The notes under the pieces are model-generated. The model searched no databases, had not been told where the DNA came from, and saw nothing but the letters and a program-made list of their open reading frames with translations. Source: Oscillospiraceae bacterium (GTDB lineage Bacteria > Bacillota > Clostridia > Oscillospirales > CAG-272). Taken from it: a stretch of DNA of 64,000 nt. The translations under genes were made by a program, and so were the position numbers. The DNA lies in the NCBI GenBank assembly GCA_015064205.1, contig SVSR01000002.1, positions 1-64,000 of the forward strand, read 5' to 3'. Within the stretch, counting starts at the first letter, position 1; every line of letters begins with the position of its first letter. Shown in pieces: positions 39,085-48,840 of the stretch.

Positions 39085-39114
39085 TTGACACTACGCGTGC
39101 AAAGATGATATACT
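39085..39114 (+). promoter_or_regulatory. SigA-type promoter of fic gene
   Basis: TTGACA, 18-nt spacer, TATACT. Confidence 0.75.
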
Positions 39115-39148
39115 ATGAATAATGAAACGTCAAAAAAGAGGATTCATT

Positions 39149-39811
39149 ATGAACTATGAAAACAAATATACGCTTACGCCCGAGCAAAGCCTTTTTCTTG
39201 CAAAAAAGAAATGGGATGAAAACGTATACTGCGGCATGAGAATGGAAAACCGCGCTGTCACCTTTCCGCAGACTCAGACCATATTAAACGGCGTAAACGT
39301 TCCAAACGTACACCTTGACGATATTCAGGCTATTCTGAATATGCGCGACGCGTGGCGCTATCTTATGAGCAGTATAAACGAGCCTTTGAACGTTGAGTAT
39401 ATGTGCACGCTGAACGAGTATATAGCACGCAATGAAGCTCTCGAATGGGGAAAGTTAAGAAACGGAGCTGTCGGCATCTCGGGAACAGATTATCAACCGC
39501 CTTTGCCCGAATATGATACTGTGTCATCAGAACTTGAAAGCATACTCTGTGCCGATACAACAGCCACAGAAAAAGCATTAAACGCTTTCGCTTGGGGCGC
39601 AAGAGGACAATTCTTTTGGGACGGCAATAAGCGGACGAGTCTGACGGTAGCCAACAAAATACTCGTCTCTGCCGGTGTCGGAATACTGACAATTACCGAC
39701 AAGCATATGGAACGATTCAACGGGTATTTACTTGATTTCTATAATACAGGTGAAGCAGAAGTGCTTAAACGGTTCTTGTATGATAACGCAATTCAGGGAC
39801 TCGCGCTATAA
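39149..39811 (+). CDS. Fic-domain protein with substituted catalytic motif
   Basis: Fic-like fold sequence with GQFFWDGNKRTSL at the Fic motif; start moved to ATG 39149 after agagga. Confidence 0.85.
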   Translation: MNYENKYTLTPEQSLFLAKKKWDENVYCGMRMENRAVTFPQTQTILNGVNVPNVHLDDIQAILNMRDAWRYLMSSINEPLNVEYMCTLNEYIARNEALEWGKLRNGAVGISGTDYQPPLPEYDTVSSELESILCADTTATEKALNAFAWGARGQFFWDGNKRTSLTVANKILVSAGVGILTITDKHMERFNGYLLDFYNTGEAEVLKRFLYDNAIQGLAL

Positions 39812-39819
39812 TAAAATGA

Positions 39820-39850
39820 CAAAAAGGCATCCTTGCAGATGCCTTTTCTG
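39820..39850. terminator. Bidirectional terminator
   Basis: aaaaaggcatccttgcagatgccttttct. Confidence 0.85.
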
Positions 39851-39858
39851 TTGTCTTA

Positions 39859-41103
39859 TCAGATATAAAGCGGATATTTTTCGCAGATCTTCGTTACTTC
39901 GGCTCTTATATAGTCTGCGCTGTTGTCAAAGTCCTTAGCCGCAAGTGCGATAAGCTCGCCGAGCTTTACCATTTCTTCTTCTCCAAGTCCGCGTGACGTT
40001 ACTGCGGGCGTTCCTACTCTGATGCCGCTTGTGATAAACGGGGACTGTGGATCATCGGGAATTGCGTTCTTGTTTACTGTGATGTACACTTCGTCAAGGC
40101 GCTTTTCGAGGTCCTTACCCGTAACTCCTACGTTTCTGAGATCAAGGAGTATAAGGTGATTGTCAGTACCGCCCGATACGAGATCAAGTCCGTTCTTCTT
40201 TAAGGAATCTGCAAGAACCTGTGCGTTCTTTACTATCTTCTGCTGATATGCCTTAAACTCAGGTGTGAGCGCTTCGCCGAAGCATACCGCCTTTGATGCG
40301 ATAACGTGCATAAGCGGTCCGCCCTGTGTTCCGGGGAATATCGCCTTGTCTATCTGCTTTGCAAGCTCTTCACGGCAGAGTATCATACCGCCGCGGGGTC
40401 CGCGCAGGGTCTTATGAGTTGTTGTTGTAACAACGTCGGCATATTCAACGGGGTTCGGATGAAGTCCTGCGGCAACAAGTCCTGCGATGTGCGCCATGTC
40501 TACCATGAAATATGCACCGACGCTCTTTGCTATCTCGGAAATACGCTTGAAATCGATTATTCTCGGGTATGCAGACGCGCCTGCAACGATGAGCTTCGGC
40601 TTGCACTCGCGTGCGGTCGCTTCAAGCTTATCATAGTCGATACGGTGTGTTACACTGTCAACGCCGTAAGGTACGAAATTATAATTTTTACCTGACATAT
40701 TAACGGGGCTTCCGTGCGTAAGATGTCCGCCGTGAGCAAGATTCATACCGAGTACGGTATCGCCCGTTTCAAGAAGTGCAAAATATACGGCAAGGTTCGC
40801 CTGCGCTCCGCTATGGGGCTGAACGTTAGCGTGCTCTGCTCCGAAAAGTTTCTTTGCACGTTCGCGCGCTATATTTTCTGCAACGTCAACACATTCGCAA
40901 CCGCCGTAATAACGCTTTGAGGGGTAACCCTCCGCGTACTTGTTTGTAAGAACGGTTGCCATTGTTGCCATAACTGCGGGAGAAACAACGTTTTCGGAAG
41001 CGATGAGCTCAAGGCCTCTCTGCTGACGGGCAAATTCGTTCTTGACTGCAGCGCCTACTTCCTTGTCGTTCTCGCAGATAAAATCCATAATATTTCTTAT
41101 CAT
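39859..41103 (-). CDS. glyA: Serine hydroxymethyltransferase
   Basis: [37 protein letters not shown]. Confidence 0.98.
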   Translation of the reverse strand: MIRNIMDFICENDKEVGAAVKNEFARQQRGLELIASENVVSPAVMATMATVLTNKYAEGYPSKRYYGGCECVDVAENIARERAKKLFGAEHANVQPHSGAQANLAVYFALLETGDTVLGMNLAHGGHLTHGSPVNMSGKNYNFVPYGVDSVTHRIDYDKLEATARECKPKLIVAGASAYPRIIDFKRISEIAKSVGAYFMVDMAHIAGLVAAGLHPNPVEYADVVTTTTHKTLRGPRGGMILCREELAKQIDKAIFPGTQGGPLMHVIASKAVCFGEALTPEFKAYQQKIVKNAQVLADSLKKNGLDLVSGGTDNHLILLDLRNVGVTGKDLEKRLDEVYITVNKNAIPDDPQSPFITSGIRVGTPAVTSRGLGEEEMVKLGELIALAAKDFDNSADYIRAEVTKICEKYPLYI

Positions 41104-41302
41104 GATGCCATTTCCTTTCAGGGATTATAAAAAATTCCCTTTAATTATAACATAGTTATTGACTTTTGGCAACAGTATTATTATAAATTATCATTTAATT
41201 CTGTATTTTACTTGAATTTTGGGAAAATATATGGTATAATCTTTGGGTATTGCAATAAGTCTCAGGCGAAAACGTCTCGCCTTTGGAAAGGAAGATTTTA
41301 GT

Positions 41303-42952
41303 ATGGCAGAACTTAAAAAGCTCAACTCTTTTGAGGGCGCTCAGGGCCCTGTTGTAACGATCGTTATGGACGGTATAGGTATCGCAAAGGAAGGCATTGG
41401 TAACGCAGTCGAAAGCGCATACACTCCGACTCTCGATATGCTTCGTGATAACTATCCGATGTTAAAGCTCAAGGCTCACGGTATGGCAGTCGGTCTGCCC
41501 TCTGATGATGACATGGGCAACTCCGAAGTTGGCCACAACGCGCTTGGTGCAGGTCAGGTATTTGCACAGGGCGCTAAGCTTGTAACCCAGTCTATCGAAA
41601 GCGGCAAGATATATAATTCCGACGCGTGGAAGGCTGTTATAAGCAACGTTAAGAATAACGGAACGCTTCATTTCCTCGGTCTTTTCTCCGACGGTAACGT
41701 ACACTCGCATATCGATCACTTAAAGGCTCTTATAATCAAAGCAAAAGAAGAAAAGGTGAGCCGCGTAAGACTTCATATACTCATCGACGGCCGTGACGTT
41801 GGCGAAACGTCGGCACTTGACTATATAGTTCCTTTCGAAGAATTTCTCGACTCACAGAGAAGCGCTGATTTCGACATCATGATAGCTTCGGGCGGCGGCA
41901 GAATGAAGATAACCATGGACAGATACGAAGCCGACTGGAGCATGGTTGAGCTCGGCTGGAAAACACACGTTCTCGGCGAGGTAAGACAGTTTGCTTCAGC
42001 AAAGGAAGCCGTTGAAACATACAGAAGTGAGCTTAAGGTAATCGACCAGGATCTTCCGCCTTTCGTTATCGCAAAGGACGGCAAGCCCGTCGGTACAATA
42101 AACGACGGCGACAGCGTTGTTTTCTACAACTTCAGAGGCGACCGTTCGATCGAAATATCCAAGGCGTTTGAAGACATTAAATTTGATAAGTTCGACCGCG
42201 TACGCTTCCCCAAGGTAGTTTACGCAGGTATGCTCGAATACGACGGCGACCTTCACATCCCGAGCCGTTACCTCGTATCTCCCCCCGAGATCACGAACAC
42301 AATGGGCGAATATCTTGCCGATATGAAAATCCCTCAGCTTGCTATTTCCGAAACCCAGAAATACGGCCACGTAACTTACTTCTGGAACGGAAACAAATCG
42401 GGCAAGTTCAGCGAAGAATATGAAACCTATATTGAAGTTCCCTCAGACGTCATTCCCTTTGAGCAGAGACCGTGGATGAAGAGCGCAGAGATAACCGACA
42501 AGCTTATCGAGTGCATCGAATCGGGCAAGTACAAGTACCTCAGAGTCAACTTCCCCAACGGCGACATGGTTGGACACACGGGAAATCTTCTTGCAACGAG
42601 AATCGGCGTTGAATCGGTAGATCTTGAGCTCAAGAGACTTCTCGAAGCTATCGACAAGGCTCACGGCGTTGCTCTTATCACGGCAGACCACGGAAACGCT
42701 GATGAAATGTATGAGGTAGACAAGAAAACGGGCGAGCCCAAGGCTGATAAGAACGGCAACTTCAAGGCTAAGACGAGTCACACGCTCAATCCCGTACCCT
42801 GCTTTATTTACGACAACTATTACAAGGACTGTTATACCGTAAAGACAGACGCAGGAGAGTTCGGTCTTTCAAACGTTGCCGCAACAGTTGTAAACCTTCT
42901 GGGTTATGAAGCTCCCTCAATGTGGGATACCTCTCTTATAGAAGCAAAGTAA
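41303..42952 (+). CDS. gpmI: 2,3-bisphosphoglycerate-independent phosphoglycerate mutase
   Basis: DDDMGNSEVGHNALGAGQ, LFSDGNVHSHIDHL, HILIDGRDV, ITADHGNADEM; start moved to 41303 after aaaggaag. Confidence 0.97.
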   Translation: MAELKKLNSFEGAQGPVVTIVMDGIGIAKEGIGNAVESAYTPTLDMLRDNYPMLKLKAHGMAVGLPSDDDMGNSEVGHNALGAGQVFAQGAKLVTQSIESGKIYNSDAWKAVISNVKNNGTLHFLGLFSDGNVHSHIDHLKALIIKAKEEKVSRVRLHILIDGRDVGETSALDYIVPFEEFLDSQRSADFDIMIASGGGRMKITMDRYEADWSMVELGWKTHVLGEVRQFASAKEAVETYRSELKVIDQDLPPFVIAKDGKPVGTINDGDSVVFYNFRGDRSIEISKAFEDIKFDKFDRVRFPKVVYAGMLEYDGDLHIPSRYLVSPPEITNTMGEYLADMKIPQLAISETQKYGHVTYFWNGNKSGKFSEEYETYIEVPSDVIPFEQRPWMKSAEITDKLIECIESGKYKYLRVNFPNGDMVGHTGNLLATRIGVESVDLELKRLLEAIDKAHGVALITADHGNADEMYEVDKKTGEPKADKNGNFKAKTSHTLNPVPCFIYDNYYKDCYTVKTDAGEFGLSNVAATVVNLLGYEAPSMWDTSLIEAK

Positions 42953-42960
42953 CATATATT

Positions 42961-43004
42961 ATAAACACCGCAAACATATAGCGCTATATGTTTGCGGTGT
43001 TTAT
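42961..43004. repeat. 44-bp perfect palindrome (possible terminator hairpin)
   Basis: ataaacaccgcaaacatatagc|gctatatgtttgcggtgtttat. Confidence 0.9.
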
Positions 43005-43054
43005 GCAATTTTACGGTAAAATTTGCGTTTTTGTGTACCGTGCGACGATAATTA

Positions 43055-43083
43055 TTGATTTTTTGTATGTATAGTGCTATAAT
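43055..43083 (+). promoter_or_regulatory. SigA-type promoter upstream of DAHP synthase
   Basis: TTGATT, 17-nt spacer, TATAAT. Confidence 0.75.
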
Positions 43084-43120
43084 CAGATATAATAAGAGAA
43101 AATAAGAAAGAAGAATATTT

Positions 43121-44149
43121 ATGAGCATGAATTTCGAAAGAAAGCTCCCGATACCGCAGGACGTAAAAGAGCAATACCCGTTATCCGACGAGCTTGCAAA
43201 GACCGTAGAGTCAAGAGCCGCAGAGCTAAAGGATATTTTCACAGGCAAGTCTGATAAATTTGTTCTTATCATAGGGCCTTGCTCGGCGGATAATGAAGAC
43301 AGCGTTATAGACTATATATCAAGGCTTCGCAAAGTCCAGCAAAAGGTTGCTGACAAGATATTTATAGTTCCCAGAATATATACCAACAAGCCGAGAACGA
43401 CCAGCGACGGCTACAAGGGCATGCTCCACCAGCCTAATCCCAATGAAAAACCCGACATGTACAAGGGTATCGTCGCGATCCGTGAGCTTCATATGCGCGC
43501 TCTTAAAGAAACAGGATTTTCATGTGCTGACGAGATGTTATATCCCGAAAACTACCGCTATTTAAGCGATGTTCTCGGTTACGTTGCGATAGGTGCGCGC
43601 TCTGTTGAAAACCAACAGCACCGGCTTGTATCAAGCGGTCTTGATATACCGGTTGGTATGAAAAACCCAACGAGCGGCGATATTTCGGTCATGATGAACT
43701 CGATAACCGCGGCTCAGCACAAGCACACGTTTATATACAGAGGCTGGGAAGTGCACTCAGACGGAAACCCGTACGCGCACGCTATTTTGCGCGGATACGT
43801 AAACCGTCACGGCCAATCGATGCCGAACTACCACTTTGAAGACCTTCTTCATCTTGCAGAGTGTTATTCCGAAAGCGGACTTGCAAATCCCTCGGTTATC
43901 GTTGACACAAACCATGCAAACTCAGGTAAAAAATATCTTGAACAGATAAGGATAGCAAAAGAGGTCCTGCACAGCTGCCGACACGACGCACAGGTTAAAA
44001 AGCTTGTAAAAGGTCTGATGATCGAAAGCTATATAGAAGACGGCGCACAAAAGATAGGCGAAGGCATATACGGCAAATCCATAACAGACCCATGCCTTGG
44101 ATTTGAAAAATCCGAAAGACTTATATATGATATAGCGGAGCTTCTTTAA
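43121..44149 (+). CDS. 3-deoxy-7-phosphoheptulonate synthase, class I (AroF/G/H type)
   Basis: IIGPCSADNEDSVIDY, RIYTNKPRTTSDGYKGMLHQPN, GARSVENQQHR, VDTNHANSGK. Confidence 0.95.
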   Translation: MSMNFERKLPIPQDVKEQYPLSDELAKTVESRAAELKDIFTGKSDKFVLIIGPCSADNEDSVIDYISRLRKVQQKVADKIFIVPRIYTNKPRTTSDGYKGMLHQPNPNEKPDMYKGIVAIRELHMRALKETGFSCADEMLYPENYRYLSDVLGYVAIGARSVENQQHRLVSSGLDIPVGMKNPTSGDISVMMNSITAAQHKHTFIYRGWEVHSDGNPYAHAILRGYVNRHGQSMPNYHFEDLLHLAECYSESGLANPSVIVDTNHANSGKKYLEQIRIAKEVLHSCRHDAQVKKLVKGLMIESYIEDGAQKIGEGIYGKSITDPCLGFEKSERLIYDIAELL

Positions 44150-44159
44150 ATAAATATAA

Positions 44160-44202
44160 TAAAAAAGCAGGCGAATGATTCAAATAACGCTTGCTTTTTT
44201 AT
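44160..44202 (+). terminator. Terminator
   Basis: aaaaaagcaggcg ... cgcttgctttttt (one G-U). Confidence 0.75.
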
Positions 44203-44299
44203 TGACTTTTATTTTATTACATAGTATAATTATAATGATATATAATGCTTTTTCAAACTGATCTGATACTCTGTATCCGAGATATATGGAGGTGAAAAA

Positions 44300-45883
44300 A
44301 TGCCGCAGAATAAAAAAGAAAACGAAGTTGCCAAAACTCCCTCTGATCTGTTTTTACGTCTTGAAGAGGATGAGACTCTGCTTGACTACTCATATACTGC
44401 TCAGAATGAGGAATTTGAACTCCTTCTTCCTATAATCGGCGATGAACCGGAAAATGAGAGCGATGAAGAACCTGCAATAAATAAATACGCAGAAGATCCT
44501 GCGCCTTCAGAAGAAGAAAAGGAGTATTTTTCAAGGAAAAAAGAAAAAAAGAAAAAAGAAGCTTCTAAAAAATCTGCAAAGAAAGATATCAAGAACAAAG
44601 ATAAAAAGGAAAAGAAAACAAAAAAATCCGATAAGAAAACCAAGAAAAAAGAAGAGAAAGACAAGACAGAGAAGAAAAAAGAAAAGTCTGCAAAGAAAAC
44701 GGCACATGTTTTCCCGGTGATATCAAAGGTCTTTATAATACTTATCTCGCTCGTGCTTGTTCTCGGCGCGGCTTATCATCATTACATAAAGCCGGCGGCA
44801 GAGGCGCGTGAGCTTGAACAAAAGCAAGCTATGACCGGCGCTCTTGTTCAAGAAATATTTGGAAATGACGCGGACTTTGAGTCGGTTGAGCCTTCATACA
44901 GGTCGGTTGACGAGCTCTACAAGGTTACGTCTGAAAACATCACACATCCTCTCGGTTATTGCGCTCTCGTATCACCTGAGGGCAAAAACGGCGAGATCAG
45001 CATGATGGTCGGAGTTAGCTTTTCAAAAACGGTTATCGGCATCAAAGTCTTATCCCACAGCGAGGACGAAAAGAGAGGCGCAGGGGTACTTTCGGGCGAG
45101 TATCTGAGCAATTATATAGGCCTTTGGGGCGACAGCATTCCTTTTGAAGAAGATATAAACGCCGTATCAAGCGCGACTGTAACGTCAAGAGCAGTTAACG
45201 ATGGTATCAACTCGGCGCTTTCGGTATATAACGACATATTTACCGATTTCACAAAGCCTGATACTCTTAGCGTTAAAGATGCGATGTTTGAGCTTTTCGG
45301 CTGGATATACGACGAACATAAAATTGTCAACACAGACCCGACAACCCATCCGTTTCGCGATATGTATGCGCTTTCGGTAAGATCGGGAGACGATAACAAA
45401 TTTGTAGGTTATGCGGCACAGGTAAAAGCGGTCACAGACAGCGGAAGCGCCGACCTGCTTATCGGTATTTACTACGACACGATACTCGGCGTAAAGGTTC
45501 TCGATTACGAAGGCTCAGGATTTTCAAAGCTTGCCTCTGACACAGAATATCTTGAACTACTTAAAACTGACAGAGAGCGACCTGCCGATCCCGAATACGG
45601 CGTAAGCATACCCGAATATCCCGAGCAGGAAAACGAAGCTCGCGCCGTTACACAAAAGGCGGCTGAAGCACTTGACTTCTATTCTTATTTTTACGACACG
45701 TACAATGCCGTTTCGGAGGATGCCGAGGTAACAAGCGAGGCAGAGGCAGAATCAGAAACTGTATCCGAAGCAGAAACTGAAACTGAGGCGGAGCCCGCAA
45801 CTGTATCCGAAACAGAAACTGAAACTGAGGCGGAGCCCGCAACTGTATCCGAAACAGAAACTGAAACTGAAGTTGAAGCATAA
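44300..45883 (+). CDS. FMN-binding domain (RnfG-like) protein with Lys-rich N-terminus and Glu/Thr repeat tail
   Basis: EKKKEASKKSAKKDIKNK... then TM, then paired FMN-binding-like domains (INAVSSATVTSRAVNDGINSAL). Confidence 0.82.
   Translation: MPQNKKENEVAKTPSDLFLRLEEDETLLDYSYTAQNEEFELLLPIIGDEPENESDEEPAINKYAEDPAPSEEEKEYFSRKKEKKKKEASKKSAKKDIKNKDKKEKKTKKSDKKTKKKEEKDKTEKKKEKSAKKTAHVFPVISKVFIILISLVLVLGAAYHHYIKPAAEARELEQKQAMTGALVQEIFGNDADFESVEPSYRSVDELYKVTSENITHPLGYCALVSPEGKNGEISMMVGVSFSKTVIGIKVLSHSEDEKRGAGVLSGEYLSNYIGLWGDSIPFEEDINAVSSATVTSRAVNDGINSALSVYNDIFTDFTKPDTLSVKDAMFELFGWIYDEHKIVNTDPTTHPFRDMYALSVRSGDDNKFVGYAAQVKAVTDSGSADLLIGIYYDTILGVKVLDYEGSGFSKLASDTEYLELLKTDRERPADPEYGVSIPEYPEQENEARAVTQKAAEALDFYSYFYDTYNAVSEDAEVTSEAEAESETVSEAETETEAEPATVSETETETEAEPATVSETETETEVEA
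45745..45875. repeat. Coding tandem repeat (ETETEAEPATVSE unit)
   Basis: gaaactgaggcggagcccgcaactgtatccgaaacagaaactgaaact repeated nearly exactly. Confidence 0.85.
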
Positions 45884-45906
45884 ACGAGTCCTGAAAGGAA
45901 GATTCC

Positions 45907-46542
45907 ATGAGAATGAGAAAAAAGAAGCACGCGGACGAGAGAATAGAGGCGTGCAGCGATATATTATTAAAGCTTGACGAAAACGGCGAGCTTGCAGATG
46001 AATTCTTATCGCAAGATAAAATACATATGGAGATCGGATGCGGCAAGGGCACGTTTATATGCGAAACGGCAAAGGCCAATCCCGATATAAGCTACATAGC
46101 AGTTGAGAAGATATCAAACGTTATGGTAAGCGCACTTGAGAGAGCTAAGAGCGAAAACATAGAAAATATCCGTTTTATAATCACGGACGCGGCGAAGATC
46201 TGCGAAAAGCTTAAAGAGCATTCGGTTGAAAGGCTCTATCTTAACTTTTCAGACCCGTGGCCCAAAAAGGGGTATGCAAAGCGAAGGCTTACTCACAGAG
46301 GGTTTCTTCAAATGTACAAAAGAATTTTAAAGCCGGGCGGAGCAATATTTTTTAAGACAGACAACCGACCTCTGTTTGATTTTTCGCTTGAAGAGTTTGC
46401 CGCAGAAGGATTTAAGCTTGAAGCTGTTACAAACGACTTACATTCAAGCGAATATGCAAAAGACAATATCATGACAGAATATGAAACAAACTTTTCAAGC
46501 ATGGGTATTCCGATCAATCGGGTTGAGGCGTATCTTGAATAA
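45907..46542 (+). CDS. trmB: tRNA (guanine-N7-)-methyltransferase
   Basis: MEIGCGKGTFICETAKANPDISYIAVE, LYLNFSDPWPKKGYAKRRLTH. Confidence 0.97.
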   Translation: MRMRKKKHADERIEACSDILLKLDENGELADEFLSQDKIHMEIGCGKGTFICETAKANPDISYIAVEKISNVMVSALERAKSENIENIRFIITDAAKICEKLKEHSVERLYLNFSDPWPKKGYAKRRLTHRGFLQMYKRILKPGGAIFFKTDNRPLFDFSLEEFAAEGFKLEAVTNDLHSSEYAKDNIMTEYETNFSSMGIPINRVEAYLE

Positions 46543-46544
46543 TC

Positions 46545-46583
46545 AAAAAAGTCCGCAGAAAATCTGCGGACTTTTTTGATTAT
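46545..46583 (+). terminator. Terminator
   Basis: aaaaaagtccgcagaaaatctgcggactttttt. Confidence 0.92.
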
Positions 46584-46695
46584 TTTTAAAAAACAATTCA
46601 TAATGTTGCGATAATTATTGACATATTGTGACGTGCATGTTACAATTTAATCATACAGTATTAACTGTATATATTATTTTTCCAGGAGGTCCCCT

Positions 46696-47349
46696 ATGGA
46701 CAGAGTAAAAATTAAAGAACAATCGAAACAGCAGATCAAGGGTAAGATCGGAATTTTATTCGTTATCTCTTTGATCATCGGTGCCATCTCTTCTGTAGCA
46801 ACTGCTGTTCTCTACTTATTCGTTCCTTTTGGATCTATCATATCTGCAGTACTTATAACACCTGCGTTCTCGCTCAGCTTGATTCGTGTTTATCTCTCAG
46901 TTACAGCTGACAAAAAACCCGAAGTGAGCGATGCTTTCAGCGGATATGACGATTTCTGGAGCGCATTTAAGGTAACGTTCTTTGTTGGCCTTTTCACATT
47001 CCTCTGGTCATTGTTATTCGTAATACCCGGCATTGTAAAATCCTACGCATATTCAATGTCTATGTACATTCTTGCTGAAAACAAGGGTATGGGCGCGTTT
47101 GAAGCTATCAACCGTTCCAAGGAAATGACAAACGGGCACAAGATGGATCTCTTTGTTCTTACCCTTTCGTTCATTGGTTGGGCACTTCTTTGCAGCATTA
47201 CGTGCGGAATTGCATACATTTACGTTGGTCCGTACATGAACACAACATTCGCTAACTACTATCTCGCACTTAAAGGTGCAGCAGCTACGGCAAAAGCAGA
47301 GCCTTCAAGCGAGATCGAAGCCCAAGCAAATGAGCCTGTCAGCGAATAA
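46696..47349 (+). CDS. DUF975 family membrane protein
   Basis: MDRVKIKEQSKQQIKGKIGILFVISLIIGAI; SYAYSMSMYILAENKGMGAFEAINRSKEMTNGHK. Confidence 0.88.
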   Translation: MDRVKIKEQSKQQIKGKIGILFVISLIIGAISSVATAVLYLFVPFGSIISAVLITPAFSLSLIRVYLSVTADKKPEVSDAFSGYDDFWSAFKVTFFVGLFTFLWSLLFVIPGIVKSYAYSMSMYILAENKGMGAFEAINRSKEMTNGHKMDLFVLTLSFIGWALLCSITCGIAYIYVGPYMNTTFANYYLALKGAAATAKAEPSSEIEAQANEPVSE

Positions 47350-47360
47350 ATTATATAAGC

Positions 47361-47393
47361 AAAAAGAGTGCAGTAAATACTGCACTCTTTTTT
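47361..47393. terminator. Bidirectional terminator
   Basis: aaaaagagtgcagtaaatactgcactctttttt. Confidence 0.92.
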
Positions 47394-47394
47394 A

Positions 47395-48840
47395 TTAACC
47401 TGTTCGTTTCTTTAAAATTTTCATAGCGCCTGCAAGTATCGGCTTTGCGTTGAGCGCAAAGATCAGGATAATTGAAATCGCCTGAATAGGATAAGCATAT
47501 GCATGCTCTGATATGAGAAATATCGACTGCATTATTATCAGGGCGGTGTTTACGCTTACTTTAACCGTATGCTGGTTAAATGGTATCATACGTCTTGTTG
47601 TAATTGCCCGTATAACATAAACTATAACGTAGCAGGCAAGCGTTGCAAATGCCGCGCCGTTTGCGCCATACGGGACTATAAGCACTATGTTGAGCACTAT
47701 ATTCACAAGTGCGCCCATAAGCGCGGTTATAAAGGAAAGCATACTTTTCTTATCAACGAGATAAACGCTTCCCATAAAGGTTACAAGGCTTGAATATACC
47801 GTTGCGCAAATAAGCAGGGGCATATAGCGCCATGCATCAAAATATGAGGGGGCGAAAAGTATGTCTGCAAAAATCTGCGAGAGCGCGATAAGTACTGCAG
47901 CGCTCATAAAAAGCATAGACTGAAAGCTGTTGAATACCACGCCGAAAAACTCTGCATGCTCTTTTTTGTCTGCGCCATCCTTTTCAACCACAGCCGAAAA
48001 CTGCCATGCCTCAGTAAACACGCTTGACAAGAGAAGGAGTATCGTCGGGATCTTGAACGCGGCGGCGTAAAGTCCGTTTATATCGTCGCCAATAACCGCG
48101 CGTATGATGTAGCGGTCAGCAACGTTCGTTACCCACCAGAACACCGTTGTTGGTATAAGCGGAACACTGTATTTAAGCATAGTTCCAAAAAGCTCCCTGC
48201 TGAAATTTGAGGGGGCGATTTTTTTTAAAAGTCCAAGCTTTATAAACAAAAACAGCGAAACGAGAAGATCGGATACTATAACCGAGAGAACATATCCGGT
48301 AACGCCCATATCAAATCCGATCAGAAAAATGATGTTGAACGTTATATTGAGCGCCGTTGATATTATGCCCTGAAGCGCAAAGAGCGTGTTCTGCCCGATT
48401 GCGCGGGTGTATCTTGAAACCAGGTAATGCACGCTTGCGCAAAAAACGTAAAGATACACGAGAGGGAAATATCCGTCAAAATACCCTATTTTGCAAAGGA
48501 GGGGCAAAAACAGCGCAAATATTACACAACCCGCAAGCGTTACGTAAAGGCCTGTTGTGAGTACTTTTTCACTCTTTATATCCTTATCCATGGCAAAGCG
48601 GAAAACCGCTTCGTACATGCCAAGCGAAATAAGCGGTATGAGCAGATTCGCCGTTTGAGAGATAATGTCGGCAGTACTGTACTGCGCGCTTGTAAGAAGC
48701 CTTGTATAGAGAGGCATCAGCAAAAACACGAGTATTTTCGAGCCAAGCGTACCAAGCGCGAGCACCGCCGTGTTTGTTATCAGCTTTTTATACTTATCCA
48801 AATTTATACTTTCCTTTATTTTATCATAATATCGGCGCAA
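47395..48840 (-). CDS. Polysaccharide/oligosaccharide flippase family protein
   Basis: 14-TM-like; NTAVLALGTLGSKILVFLLMPLYTRLLTSAQYSTADIISQTANLL. Confidence 0.9.
   Translation of the reverse strand: MRRYYDKIKESINLDKYKKLITNTAVLALGTLGSKILVFLLMPLYTRLLTSAQYSTADIISQTANLLIPLISLGMYEAVFRFAMDKDIKSEKVLTTGLYVTLAGCVIFALFLPLLCKIGYFDGYFPLVYLYVFCASVHYLVSRYTRAIGQNTLFALQGIISTALNITFNIIFLIGFDMGVTGYVLSVIVSDLLVSLFLFIKLGLLKKIAPSNFSRELFGTMLKYSVPLIPTTVFWWVTNVADRYIIRAVIGDDINGLYAAAFKIPTILLLLSSVFTEAWQFSAVVEKDGADKKEHAEFFGVVFNSFQSMLFMSAAVLIALSQIFADILFAPSYFDAWRYMPLLICATVYSSLVTFMGSVYLVDKKSMLSFITALMGALVNIVLNIVLIVPYGANGAAFATLACYVIVYVIRAITTRRMIPFNQHTVKVSVNTALIIMQSIFLISEHAYAYPIQAISIILIFALNAKPILAGAMKILKKRTG

Noticed and set aside
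38812-39811. Prophage fragment explanation for the XRE/Fic locus
   Set aside because: No integrase, structural phage genes or att-like repeats seen nearby; flanked directly by core genes
41104-41302. Possible glycine riboswitch upstream of glyA or gpmI
   Set aside because: The short AT-rich intergenic region lacks recognisable riboswitch core sequences or a terminator stem
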